A DNA stretch of 64,000 nt from Synechococcus sp. MU1617 (GTDB lineage Bacteria; Cyanobacteriota; Cyanobacteriia; PCC-6307; Cyanobiaceae): the NCBI RefSeq assembly GCF_020514235.1, contig NZ_VTLB01000002.1, positions 310,001 to 374,000 on the forward strand, in the 5' to 3' direction. Shown piece after piece: positions 54,296 to 63,132 of this stretch (the stretch's first letter is position 1; the number at the start of each line of letters is the position of its first letter). The translations under genes were made by a program, and so were the position numbers. Under the pieces are notes generated by a model. That model saw nothing but the letters and a program-made list of their open reading frames with translations. It did no database searches and was not told the origin of the DNA.

Positions 54296-55504
54296 ATGCC
54301 GAATCCTCCCTCGCAAAACTGGCTCCTTATCAGTTTTGATCAGTGGCGGGGAGACTGGTTGCATCAGTCCTGGCTCCGTCTGCCTTATCTGCAATCGATC
54401 GCGGCTGAAGGGTGGGATCTACGTCGTTGCTACACATCAAGCCCCCAGTGCGTCCCCGCTCGAGTGAGTTGGTTGACGGGACAAAGACCTGCGGACATTG
54501 GGTTGACCACTAACAGGCCTTACACGGTGCCGGCGGACGCAAGATCTTTTGTGCGCAACCTCCGGCAGGATTTCGGCTACAACACGGCTCTGGTTGGCAA
54601 GACCCACTGGACTCCTCACAAAGGTCAAGGCGATTTGAGGGACAACATCCCGTTGTTGAACGACTTGGGATTTGATCGAGCCCGAGAGATTGCAGGACCG
54701 CGTGCGTTGACTCGTCTTGAGTGCGAGCTGACGGATCTTTGGCGCGACTCTGGCGTTTTTGATCTCTATCGGGAGGATCTTAAGGATCGATATCGCAACG
54801 GTCGGGTTCACTGCGTCAGGCCCACTGTTCTGCCGGACGAGCTTTATCCCGATCTCTGGCTAACCGGGATCGCTCTGGAGGAACTTGCTCGATTGCCGAT
54901 GGATCAACCATGGCTGCTTTGGGTGAGTTTCCCTGGCCCCCATGAGCCCTTTGATGTTCCCTTGTCCTGGAGTCGTCGACGGCCGATCCCCAAGCCCCAG
55001 CCCAGGCCTCCATTGGGTTCAGCCAAGGGTGTTCATGTTCCTGATGGAAGCGTTCTTGCCGGCAAGCTCCGGCGTTGGCCTCATGGGCTGCCAGAAGAGG
55101 CAGTTGACGCTCTACGCCAGGACTATGCGAATCATTTGGAGTTGTTGGATGCTCAGCTTGGCCAGATTTTGCAGGCTCTGGAGCGTCGAAGTGATGCCAA
55201 TCGAACAGCTATCTCCGTCTGCAGTGATCACGGAGAGCTTCTGGGGGACTGGGGTTTAATGCTGAAAGGTTGTTTTCTTGAGGGAGCAATTCGATCGTTG
55301 TTTCTGCATCGTCCACCTGGCGGTCGTGCCGGTTGGAGGCGGCTTTGGAGGTACAACCGGCGGCCATTTGGATTGACTTCTGCACTCTGGGCAGCAATGG
55401 GAGCGGTTTCCAATCCTTTGGAGGGTAGTTTCGGTTCAAGGCTTCGCCGCATGAAAGGTCCTGTAACTGTCGACTACGCCGATGAGGTGATGACGGTCAT
55501 ATGA
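54296..55504 (+). CDS. Sulfatase-family alkaline phosphatase-superfamily enzyme
   Basis: A 402-residue member of the sulfatase family. Metal/active-site residues appear as F-D-Q-W-R-G-D (15-20), the formylglycine-type C52-V-P-A-R56, K-T-H-W with the conserved Lys and His, and S-D-H-G-E at about 305-309. The C-x-P-x-R form means it needs oxidation of Cys to formylglycine to be a hydrolase. No signal peptide is seen, so activity on intracellular or lipid-linked sulfate esters is possible. ATG lies 14 bases from the divergent mutS; the stop overlaps the next gene by 4 bases. Confidence 0.85.
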   Translation: MPNPPSQNWLLISFDQWRGDWLHQSWLRLPYLQSIAAEGWDLRRCYTSSPQCVPARVSWLTGQRPADIGLTTNRPYTVPADARSFVRNLRQDFGYNTALVGKTHWTPHKGQGDLRDNIPLLNDLGFDRAREIAGPRALTRLECELTDLWRDSGVFDLYREDLKDRYRNGRVHCVRPTVLPDELYPDLWLTGIALEELARLPMDQPWLLWVSFPGPHEPFDVPLSWSRRRPIPKPQPRPPLGSAKGVHVPDGSVLAGKLRRWPHGLPEEAVDALRQDYANHLELLDAQLGQILQALERRSDANRTAISVCSDHGELLGDWGLMLKGCFLEGAIRSLFLHRPPGGRAGWRRLWRYNRRPFGLTSALWAAMGAVSNPLEGSFGSRLRRMKGPVTVDYADEVMTVI

Positions 55505-56514
55505 GACTGCTTTTGCATATCGGTCATGGCAAGACTGGAAGTTCTTACCTGCAGAGCTGGCTTGCGACCAATACGAATTCACTGGCGCTTCAGAGTGGGC
55601 TTCTCTATCCAACGAAGTCTTCAGATAATTTTTTCCTGGAGGACCGTGCTTCGCAAGGGCGCTTCAGCATGGGCAACGGCCACGTTCTTCAGGCTTTGCT
55701 TGATTCCTCAATTAGGCCGCGCCGCTGGCGGCGCAAGCTGTTGGACAAAGAGGGGGTTTCTCGCCGCCAACTGAATGGTTTGGTGTTCAGTTTTGAAGGC
55801 TGGGCCAAGCAGTTGGATCAACTGCTTCCACCTTTATTGCCAGTTGCAGATCGTTGGGGAGTTAAGCGAATCGAGTTGCTTTTGATGGTTCGCGATCCGC
55901 TGGAGCATGCCTGCTCCGTTTATAGCCAGATGGTTAAACGTCACGGTTATACAGCCGATTTCGAGCAGTGGCTCTTCGATTATGGATTTATGGCGCGATT
56001 GCTGAAATCATTGGAGTTGATCGAGAAATATCAGGAGCGAATTAAACTTACGATTGTTCATTATGGCCGCCGAAAGAAGGCATTGCTTCAAGAATTGCAG
56101 AGCTGGTTGGAGCTTGATCCATGGTTGTGTTGGCAGCCGCCGCCATCTTTGCCGGTCAATCGTTCGCTCACTGATGATGAGCTTCTCCTAATGCGTTGTC
56201 TCAATGGTCGTCTTGGAGATGCTGCAGCACCAGTAGGGGAGGCGTTGGTAGACCGGCTTCCAATGCTGCAGCCTGCGTGTTTGCATGCATCTTTGGCTGC
56301 AATTCAAGCATTTAATTCCCGTTGGGCGGGCGTCATTGAGCGTATCAATACTTTTTTGCCCGAATCTGCTGCTTTGAATTTAACTGAAGGCCTAAGTTTT
56401 GATCAAATTTTCAGTGACAATCTTGGAAGCTGTTCTGACAGCATTTCTCTGTCTTCTGAGCAGATTAGTTGCTTGGTTGATGGCTTGCTCGAAGTCGTTA
56501 ATTTTCGCTCTTGA
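55501..56514 (+). CDS. Sulfotransferase-like protein
   Basis: A 337-residue protein with an N-terminal PAPS-type loop L-H-I-G-H-G-K-T-G-S-S-Y-L-Q (residues 5-18) and a 3'-phosphate-like M-V-R-D-P-L-E-H-A-C-S near residue 125-135. The rest is helical, with no membrane segment. It is translationally coupled to the sulfatase (ATGA overlap), suggesting linked action on the same sulfated product. Its last 17 bases overlap the convergent nucleotidyltransferase gene. Base composition is AT-richer than the core. Confidence 0.75.
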   Translation: MRLLLHIGHGKTGSSYLQSWLATNTNSLALQSGLLYPTKSSDNFFLEDRASQGRFSMGNGHVLQALLDSSIRPRRWRRKLLDKEGVSRRQLNGLVFSFEGWAKQLDQLLPPLLPVADRWGVKRIELLLMVRDPLEHACSVYSQMVKRHGYTADFEQWLFDYGFMARLLKSLELIEKYQERIKLTIVHYGRRKKALLQELQSWLELDPWLCWQPPPSLPVNRSLTDDELLLMRCLNGRLGDAAAPVGEALVDRLPMLQPACLHASLAAIQAFNSRWAGVIERINTFLPESAALNLTEGLSFDQIFSDNLGSCSDSISLSSEQISCLVDGLLEVVNFRS

Positions 56515-57256
56515 GGGTCTCCAGGCTAAGTTTAAAGCATTCACAAAGTTCCCCAGGTGTTCCATAGATTTTGACTTTGTCAACTCTCGGTAGGCTCACT
56601 TCCATTCCTTTTGTTATTGCTTTATGAAGCATAGGTGCTATGTAATATTCGCCTTCAATAGTGTCTTGGCTGTAGAGAACGGCCTTCGCTTCTTTTAAAA
56701 AAATTTTGGTTGACGAGAATCCATATAATCCGATAGATGCGAGATCAGAGATCCTTTTTTTTTCGGCAATAGCGATGGCTCTGTGTGAATCCTTTGGATC
56801 TGGCTGTCCGAACGACCAGTGAGTTCCCTTAGCAGGAAATACGGCCATAGATGCGAATCCCTGTATGGATTCGAATTCGGGTTTCCATTGGAAGCCAGTA
56901 TCGCAATTATGGATAAGAAGTGGAAGGGATTCATCGAGATCGGACGTTTGAAGTATTGATTCAAGTGCGGCTACTGATGTTGCCAGCTGGCCGGGTAAAA
57001 GTTGTTCCAATTCGAACCAGTGAATATTTACTTTTGGTAGTCGTCTTTTTAGCTTTTTTTCGAGGGCTTTGCGTACCTCATGCTTATGTTGTACTGCCAA
57101 TATGAGATGGTCTTCATTTGCAAACTCAAAACAATCTAGAGTGTGCTCCAGGAGCGTTCGTCCTTTTGCGATAATGAGGGGTTTGGCTACATTTATCCCT
57201 GCATTTTTGAACCGACTGCCGGCGCCGGCTGCAGGGATTAATACTGTTTTTGCCAT
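56498..57256 (-). CDS. Sugar-nucleotidyltransferase-like protein
   Basis: A 252-residue NTP-transferase: the signature P-A-A-G-A-G-S-R-F (residues 8-16) with K-P-L-I, and the later L-L-I-H-N-C-D-T-G-F metal-site equivalent. The family activates sugar-1-phosphates with NTPs for surface polysaccharides; which sugar is not clear. It ends the minus-strand group 59990-56498; its ATG overlaps the preceding gene's TAA by one base (TAATG). The coding DNA is AT-rich relative to the window. Confidence 0.82.
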   Translation of the reverse strand: MAKTVLIPAAGAGSRFKNAGINVAKPLIIAKGRTLLEHTLDCFEFANEDHLILAVQHKHEVRKALEKKLKRRLPKVNIHWFELEQLLPGQLATSVAALESILQTSDLDESLPLLIHNCDTGFQWKPEFESIQGFASMAVFPAKGTHWSFGQPDPKDSHRAIAIAEKKRISDLASIGLYGFSSTKIFLKEAKAVLYSQDTIEGEYYIAPMLHKAITKGMEVSLPRVDKVKIYGTPGELCECFKLSLETLKSEN

Positions 57257-58983
57257 TAGATGCTCAAGCTCGCTTTCAACACGTTGTCAAAGCGATTTTC
57301 CAGGATCAGAACTGCAATGCAGCTGAACATGACGCAGTGCAAGGGCTCTTGACGGTGAAGGGGGAGCATCGAAAGAAACAGGCTGGCTGTTAAAAAGCGC
57401 TCCTCGTAGGGATTTAGTTCATCTTTGATTACTTCCTCTTGGATGGCATTGTTGACGATATCGTAGTGCTGTGGCACGTCAATCTGTAGCGTTAGTACGT
57501 TATCATTTAACTTCAGATGGAACATGCTGTTGCAAACAATATCGTAAAGGTATCGGCATGAATGCAATAATTTTACTAGATCATAGCGGGGGTCGCCATA
57601 TCCACTAGGCCATTGCGAATGCGGTGCCGCTTCGCCCCTTGGATCAATCATACGGATTGAGCCGCTGTAGGGATCAGCCAGGATGTTGTTGAAGCAGAGG
57701 TCTCCATGCGTGCGTCTCAGCTGTTGTGGCTTTTCAAGGGGAGGCAGTGCCTTCAGTGCTGCTTGGCTGGCAGCATGCGGGCTTGTTAATTTCATGACTT
57801 TTGTAGTTTCTCGTCCCTGAGGATTCACAAGTTGTAGATGAAGTGGGCTTTCCCAGAACTTTTCCCATTTCAAACCAAGATTAGATGTTAAGTCGGGAGG
57901 TTGTTTTCGCAGCAAGCTAAGCCTTTTGGCCAGTTTTTGACTGTAAAGCCACTTTGTTGATACCGGCTGAGGTGTGGGTTCTGGTGCATCGCTATCCAGC
58001 ATGATTTTTCGGGCTGTGGCTAGACGACGAGCGATTTGTCTCCATCCATTGCTTCCTAACTGCCAGTGCAGGAATAGTTCTGCCAAGTTGGGGAAGGGAA
58101 TATATTCTAGTTCTAGGCAGGAAGGTTCCTGGTTGGAAGTACTCATGTTTTGAGAAGCTAGTGCTGGAAAAAATCGTTGTAGTGGTAATGGCAGGTTGCG
58201 CAAATAGTTGTATTCCTGAACCAGTCGTTCTTGATCGCTGGAGCATTTGCGTATCAGGTCGGCTCGAGGGTCATAGGAAACTTTGTTGAAGCTGCGGCTT
58301 TTAAGTCTGTTTAGACGGCTGTAGCTGTAAGTAGCCCGATGGCCGAGGTCCATCCATGGGGCCATCCGAAATCGGACCTTCCCAGTCTTCCAAAGCCGTT
58401 CCGCGAGTAGCAGCAAATCGCTCCCTGCGGCTGGCAACAGCTGTTCGATCAGCTCCGTAGGTGCGCATATCACGCCGGTGAAAGGATGCGAGGGTTTTTC
58501 GTCTGTGCTGACCGATTGATCTCTGCTGAGAAAACGAGGCTTATTGGTTTCGGGTGCTTCTACAGCGGACCAGTTCTCCCGGGGGATGGGCCGTTCGCCT
58601 AGCTCGATGCTGTAGCAGAGCTCCACGTCCAGGGTTGGAAGGCTAGTGATCGGTTGCAGCAGTAGCCAAGGTGTCTCGATCTTTGGTAGCGCTTTCTTGA
58701 TGCTTGCGATCACGTCGGATTGTGGTTCGATCAGCAGCTTTTCCAAACCGCTGTCACAAAGGTGGGGTCGGATGGGTGTGTTTGATTGATCCGATAGAAG
58801 GCACTGCTTAACACCATCTAATTTACGAAAATGTTGGTTAATTTGGTCTCGTGCGAGGCCAGATCCATCAGCTAGGTCGGCCGGATTGTTGCTCAAGCTT
58901 GGGAGTGGGCCAATCTGTTTATTGTTCAGGGACCCGCCAGCCAGTATTAGGACGGTCAGCCATGGATCAGGTAGTTGGCTCAT
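57256..58983 (-). CDS. Fused nucleotidyltransferase-like and LicA-type kinase-like protein
   Basis: A 575-residue two-part protein. The first part (about 1-250) resembles a nucleotidyltransferase fold with L-I-L-A-G-G at 13-18 and the later W-M-D-L-G-H-R-A-T-Y-S-Y-S-R with S-F-N-K, features of capsule nucleotidyltransferases; the P-loop is not intact. The second part (about 260-575) is an aminoglycoside phosphotransferase/choline-kinase domain with H426-G-D-L-C-F-N-N and I-D-P-R-G. Similar fusions occur in capsule phospho-sugar pathways. Start overlaps the upstream gene by 4 bases. Confidence 0.75.
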   Translation of the reverse strand: MSQLPDPWLTVLILAGGSLNNKQIGPLPSLSNNPADLADGSGLARDQINQHFRKLDGVKQCLLSDQSNTPIRPHLCDSGLEKLLIEPQSDVIASIKKALPKIETPWLLLQPITSLPTLDVELCYSIELGERPIPRENWSAVEAPETNKPRFLSRDQSVSTDEKPSHPFTGVICAPTELIEQLLPAAGSDLLLLAERLWKTGKVRFRMAPWMDLGHRATYSYSRLNRLKSRSFNKVSYDPRADLIRKCSSDQERLVQEYNYLRNLPLPLQRFFPALASQNMSTSNQEPSCLELEYIPFPNLAELFLHWQLGSNGWRQIARRLATARKIMLDSDAPEPTPQPVSTKWLYSQKLAKRLSLLRKQPPDLTSNLGLKWEKFWESPLHLQLVNPQGRETTKVMKLTSPHAASQAALKALPPLEKPQQLRRTHGDLCFNNILADPYSGSIRMIDPRGEAAPHSQWPSGYGDPRYDLVKLLHSCRYLYDIVCNSMFHLKLNDNVLTLQIDVPQHYDIVNNAIQEEVIKDELNPYEERFLTASLFLSMLPLHRQEPLHCVMFSCIAVLILENRFDNVLKASLSI

Positions 58984-59990
58984 GGCTGCATCAGCCTGTC
59001 GCTGTAGAGAAAGCCTCGCAGACCCTTGCAGTCCCTAAAGGGGATGCCGCAGAAGTTGAGAAAGCGGCTGAAGCAGATCTCAGATGCAAAGCGTGGGTGG
59101 CCCCTCAACAATCTATGGAAGTGTTCTGGTCCTTGATTTCGTCGGTTGCCGAGAGCTTGGACCAGGCTTGGATCAATTTTTTCCAGCTTTCGTCGCCAGA
59201 GGCTTGGGGTTGGAGGTCTGCCGATCAGTTCGGCTGGCCAATTCATCCCATACCACTTGACTGAGTCATCGGATGCGAGCACTTGTTTCAGATTTATCGG
59301 CCAGTAATCCTTTTCCCGTTGATCGAACCAGCCTGGAATTGCGTCAAAGAAACCCTCGAGCATTTGCATGCTCTGGCGCCTTCCACCAAAAACTTTGTCA
59401 GAGGCACCAACCAAGCCCGAATCGGGATGACGGCAAGCCCTGCGTACTGATTTCAGCACTGCTTTGGGATGAACGATGTGGTAATCCGATCGGAGCTTGA
59501 TCACATAGCGATATGTAGCCCCGCGTTGATTTTCTTCCTTGCGCAATAGCCGCCATGCCAGTTCGAGTTTGTGCCATTGCTTCATAGCGTTCACAGGCAC
59601 AGCTTGATCCCGTTTGGTCTCAAGAGGATGATCCTCCACAATTAGAGTTCGTTCAGGAGAAGTGAGTTGCAGGGCGCGATCGCGAAATTCCGCCGTGGTC
59701 ACGACGAACAAATCTGCACGCTTCTTGAGGGCTCTAAACAGCTGGCCGGAGCGGTTAAGGCAGCGCAGTTCCCCCGTGATCAGCACGGCAAAACGTGGAT
59801 GTTTGTGGGGGGTTGTCCAAGTTGGTGCCTGCTGAACCAGTGATTGCGGACGGAGCCGATTGATTCGTCTGGCCTCTATTAGAGCAATGTCCTCAAGGAT
59901 GGGGTGTTGGTCTGAAGGATCTGGCTCACAGGGTCTGCGATCTGCAGAGGCTGACAGCAGCACCCAGGCAGGTTGGTGCGGGGCTGTCAT
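58980..59990 (-). CDS. Glycosyltransferase-like protein (WavE-type) of unknown substrate
   Basis: A 336-residue protein. A core around residues 88-180 reads F-A-V-L-I-T-G-E-L-R and Y-V-I-K-L-R-S-D-Y-H-I, which recalls WavE-like and related polysaccharide glycosyltransferases with an R-x-D metal/nucleotide motif. The N-terminal 60 residues are unlike the family and probably disordered. No membrane helix. It heads the minus-strand group with the kinase fusion and the nucleotidyltransferase, so it is likely to act on the same glycan. Moderate confidence; it may be a non-GT domain. Confidence 0.6.
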   Translation of the reverse strand: MTAPHQPAWVLLSASADRRPCEPDPSDQHPILEDIALIEARRINRLRPQSLVQQAPTWTTPHKHPRFAVLITGELRCLNRSGQLFRALKKRADLFVVTTAEFRDRALQLTSPERTLIVEDHPLETKRDQAVPVNAMKQWHKLELAWRLLRKEENQRGATYRYVIKLRSDYHIVHPKAVLKSVRRACRHPDSGLVGASDKVFGGRRQSMQMLEGFFDAIPGWFDQREKDYWPINLKQVLASDDSVKWYGMNWPAELIGRPPTPSLWRRKLEKIDPSLVQALGNRRNQGPEHFHRLLRGHPRFASEICFSRFLNFCGIPFRDCKGLRGFLYSDRLMQP

Positions 59991-60242
59991 GACCAGGCAG
60001 TTCTTTGGATGAATCGAACGCTACTGCCTACACCTATTCAATTCACTGTTTTTTGAGCCCCACTTGGCTGTTCTTTCGGTGTTTGGGAGTGGTCAGTCAT
60101 CAGCTGAGGAGGCACTGGCCTAGATGCTTGATGTTGGAGCGCTAGACAATTTGAAACTCATTCCTTACTCCTTGACTTGAGCACACAATCATCTTTGGAC
60201 TCCTTATCAGATCTGGGCCTTAAAGGCTGAAATGGTTTGGCT
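59991..60242. other. Intergenic region (252 bases) without recognised gene
   Basis: The largest gap in the window, between the start of the 58980 gene and the end of the GNAT gene, both on the minus strand. It is AT-richer than average. It should contain the promoter for the minus-strand polysaccharide group, but no clear hexamers, repeat or small ORF with an RBS was seen. Confidence 0.6.
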
Positions 60243-60698
60243 CTAATGGCGCAGCACCATCAACTGCTGGGGGTTCGCATCCTGGAAGCCCAGTTGCCGG
60301 TAGAAGCCTGCACTCTTTGTGGTCATCAGATAAACCCGTTCCACACCCACCACCGGTGGGGTGTGGAGTAGTTCTTCGATCACCCGGCGGCCCAGGCCGT
60401 GGCCCTGCAGATCGCCGGCTACGACGATGTCCCAGAGTACGGCTCGGCTGCAGCCATCAGAGGTGGCCCTGCCGAAGCCCACCAGCCGCTTGCCCCGCCA
60501 GAGGCTCACAACGGCGTCGCTACCGGCCAGCAACCGCCGCAGCTGACCAAAGCTGCGGCCCCGGGCCCAGAAGGCGTGGCGATCGAACAGCCGTTGCAGC
60601 TTGAGCAGCGACCGGCTGGGTCGCAGATCCGGCCCAAGCCCCAGCCAGCGCAGGCCGGGGGCACCGGGGGCATGGTGAACCAGCCGGATCGGGGTCAC
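60243..60698 (-). CDS. GNAT-family acetyltransferase
   Basis: A 151-residue GNAT protein: [10 protein letters not shown], the acetyl-CoA loop G-H-G-L-G-R-R-V (the Q/R-x-x-G-x-G/A form), and [16 protein letters not shown] at the end. This matches the Rimi/YhhY-like group that acetylates an amine or protein N-terminus; the substrate cannot be told. GTG start. It is divergent from uvrB by 71 bases. Confidence 0.85.
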   Translation of the reverse strand: MTPIRLVHHAPGAPGLRWLGLGPDLRPSRSLLKLQRLFDRHAFWARGRSFGQLRRLLAGSDAVVSLWRGKRLVGFGRATSDGCSRAVLWDIVVAGDLQGHGLGRRVIEELLHTPPVVGVERVYLMTTKSAGFYRQLGFQDANPQQLMVLRH

Positions 60699-60769
60699 GG
60701 GTCTGGAAGCCGCTGCACTTCATCTTGCTCCCCGGCGATAATCACCGTCCGCCGTTTGGCACTGCACCC

Positions 60770-62809
60770 ATGCCCGCCTACGACCTCACGGCTCCTTATT
60801 CGCCGAAGGGCGATCAGCCCGCGGCGATCAAGCAGCTTGTGCAGGGGGTGAACGGCGGTGAGCGCTATCAGACCCTGCTGGGGGCAACGGGCACGGGTAA
60901 GACCTTCACGATGGCCAATGTCATTGCCCAGACCGGCCGGCCAGCCCTGGTGCTGGCCCACAACAAAACCCTGGCGGCCCAGCTCTGCAACGAATTGCGG
61001 GAGTTCTTCCCCAAGAACGCCGTTGAGTACTTCATCTCCTATTACGACTATTACCAACCTGAGGCCTACGTTCCGGTCAGTGACACTTACATCGCCAAGA
61101 CGGCGTCGATCAACGAGGAGATCGACATGCTGCGCCACTCGGCGACGCGCTCGCTGTTTGAGCGGCGCGACGTGATCGTGGTGGCCTCGATCAGCTGCAT
61201 CTACGGCTTGGGCATTCCCAGTGAATACCTCAAGGCGGCGGTGAAGTTTGAGGTGGGCGAGACCCTCAACATCCGCGGTCAGCTGCGGGAGCTTGTAGAC
61301 AACCAGTACACCCGCAACGACACCGAAATCGCCCGCGGCCGTTTTCGGATGAAAGGGGATGTGCTGGAGATCGGCCCAGCCTACGAAGACCGGTTGGTGC
61401 GGATCGAGCTGTTCGGCGACGAGGTGGAGGCGATCCGTTATGTCGACCCCATCACCGGCGAGATCCTCCAGAGCTTGGAGGAGGTGAACATCTATCCGGC
61501 CAAGCACTTTGTGACGCCCAAAGACAGGCTTGACTCCGCCATCAGTGCCATCCGCTCGGAGTTGCGGGAGCGCTTGGATGTGCTCAACAGCGAAGGCAAG
61601 TTGCTGGAGGCTCAGAGACTGGAGCAGCGCACCAAGTACGACCTGGAGATGCTGGGGCAGGTGGGTTATTGCAACGGGGTGGAGAACTACGCCCGTCACT
61701 TGGCCGGCCGTGAGGAGGGCACACCGCCGGAGTGCCTTATTGATTACTTCCCGGACGACTGGTTGTTGATCGTGGACGAGAGCCACGTCACCTGCTCGCA
61801 GCTACAGGCGATGTACAACGGCGACCAGGCCCGTAAGAAGGTGCTGATCGAGCATGGTTTTCGCCTGCCCAGCGCAGCCGACAACCGGCCGCTCAAGGGC
61901 GAAGAGTTCTGGGAGAAGGCGCAGCAGACGGTATTTGTCTCGGCCACGCCGGGCAACTGGGAGATGGAGGTGAGCGGAGGTGAGGTGGCCGAGCAGGTGA
62001 TCCGCCCCACGGGAGTGCTCGATCCGGTAGTAGAGGTTCGGCCTACCACGGGGCAGGTGGACGATTTGCTGGGGGAGATCCGCGATCGGGCGGCCAAGAA
62101 CCAGCGGGTCCTGGTCACCACCCTCACCAAGCGGATGGCGGAAGACCTCACCGATTACTTGGCGGAGAACGAGGTGCGGGTGCGTTACCTGCACTCGGAG
62201 ATCCACTCCATCGAGCGGATTGAGATCATCCAGGACCTGCGTTTAGGCGAATACGACGTGCTAGTGGGGGTGAATCTGCTGCGAGAGGGCCTAGACCTGC
62301 CGGAGGTGAGCCTGGTGGCGATCCTCGATGCCGACAAGGAAGGCTTCCTGCGAGCGGAGCGCTCCTTGATTCAGACCATTGGCCGGGCCGCCCGCCATGT
62401 TGAGGGGGTGGCGCTGCTCTATGCCGACAACATGACCGACTCGATGGCCAAGGCCATCTCCGAAACCGAGCGGCGCCGTGCGGTCCAGCAGACTTACAAC
62501 AAGAAGCACGGCGTGGTGCCCACGGCGGCAGGTAAGAAGGCCAGCAACTCGATCCTCAGCTTCCTGGAACTGAGCCGCAAGCTGAAGCAGGACGGCCCTG
62601 ATGCCGATCTAGTTGAGGTGGTGGGAAAGGCCGCAAAGGCCTTGGAGGACAGTCTTGATGCCAGCATGGCTTTGGAGGCATTGCCGGAATTGATCCATCA
62701 GCTTGAGGCCAAGATGAAGGAGGCCGCCAAAAAGCTGGACTTCGAAGAGGCTGCGAACCTTCGGGATCGGGTCAAGCAGTTACGCCAGAAGATGGCGGGT
62801 CCTTCCTGA
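60770..62809 (+). CDS. uvrB: UvrABC system protein B
   Basis: UvrB verifies damage and loads UvrC in nucleotide-excision repair. The 679-residue protein has Walker A G-A-T-G-T-G-K-T at 38-45, the beta-hairpin [10 protein letters not shown], helicase motif D-E-S-H, and the C-terminal UVR motif with [15 protein letters not shown] at 60770 is set by the usual start; the upstream extension lacks similarity. No LexA-like box is obvious just upstream. Confidence 0.97.
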   Translation: MPAYDLTAPYSPKGDQPAAIKQLVQGVNGGERYQTLLGATGTGKTFTMANVIAQTGRPALVLAHNKTLAAQLCNELREFFPKNAVEYFISYYDYYQPEAYVPVSDTYIAKTASINEEIDMLRHSATRSLFERRDVIVVASISCIYGLGIPSEYLKAAVKFEVGETLNIRGQLRELVDNQYTRNDTEIARGRFRMKGDVLEIGPAYEDRLVRIELFGDEVEAIRYVDPITGEILQSLEEVNIYPAKHFVTPKDRLDSAISAIRSELRERLDVLNSEGKLLEAQRLEQRTKYDLEMLGQVGYCNGVENYARHLAGREEGTPPECLIDYFPDDWLLIVDESHVTCSQLQAMYNGDQARKKVLIEHGFRLPSAADNRPLKGEEFWEKAQQTVFVSATPGNWEMEVSGGEVAEQVIRPTGVLDPVVEVRPTTGQVDDLLGEIRDRAAKNQRVLVTTLTKRMAEDLTDYLAENEVRVRYLHSEIHSIERIEIIQDLRLGEYDVLVGVNLLREGLDLPEVSLVAILDADKEGFLRAERSLIQTIGRAARHVEGVALLYADNMTDSMAKAISETERRRAVQQTYNKKHGVVPTAAGKKASNSILSFLELSRKLKQDGPDADLVEVVGKAAKALEDSLDASMALEALPELIHQLEAKMKEAAKKLDFEEAANLRDRVKQLRQKMAGPS

Positions 62810-62898
62810 GCTGGTGCTTCACAGCGGGATTGATTGACCAAGGGCCCCTCTGTGGTGCATCATCATCAAGTCGAACGGATGATTCCAATCGATAACCT

Positions 62899-62970
62899 GC
62901 GGATGTAGCTCAGTGGTAGAGCATCTCCTTGCCAAGGAGAGGGTCGAGAGTTCGAATCTCTTCATCCGCT
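62899..62970 (+). tRNA. tRNA-Gly, anticodon GCC
   Basis: 72 bases fold as a cloverleaf: acceptor GCGGATG/CATCCGC, D arm GCTC-AGTGGTA-GAGC, anticodon stem TCTCC/GGAGA with loop TTGCCAA (anticodon GCC), T arm GAGAG-TTCGAAT-CTCTT. Discriminator is T; CCA is not encoded. It directly precedes a drastic drop in GC content and a type I secretion gene, so its 3' end is a candidate integration site. Confidence 0.96.
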
Positions 62971-63132
62971 TGCAATATTTCTTCAACACCTTTAAGGTTG
63001 CCCTAGGATCAGATAAAATCAATGTCTGTTATTTTTTATAACGTCATTTACCTCAATTCTTTTTATGATAGCTGATTTGAGTTGTTGTGTACGAGTAATT
63101 ATTTTAAAAATTTGCTTTGCTAGATATTCAAA
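62971..63132. other. AT-rich spacer at the island edge
   Basis: About 160 bases of strongly AT-rich sequence between the tRNA and the HlyD-like gene. No repeat of the tRNA 3' end is visible within the window. A weak TAAAAT-like -10 at 63014-63019 could serve the downstream gene; a -35 is not apparent. No other gene is supported. Confidence 0.5.

Noticed and set aside
54611-54619. ACTCCTCAC motif resembling the Yfr1 sRNA core
   Set aside because: Lies inside the sulfatase coding frame, without the flanking stem-loops of Yfr1.
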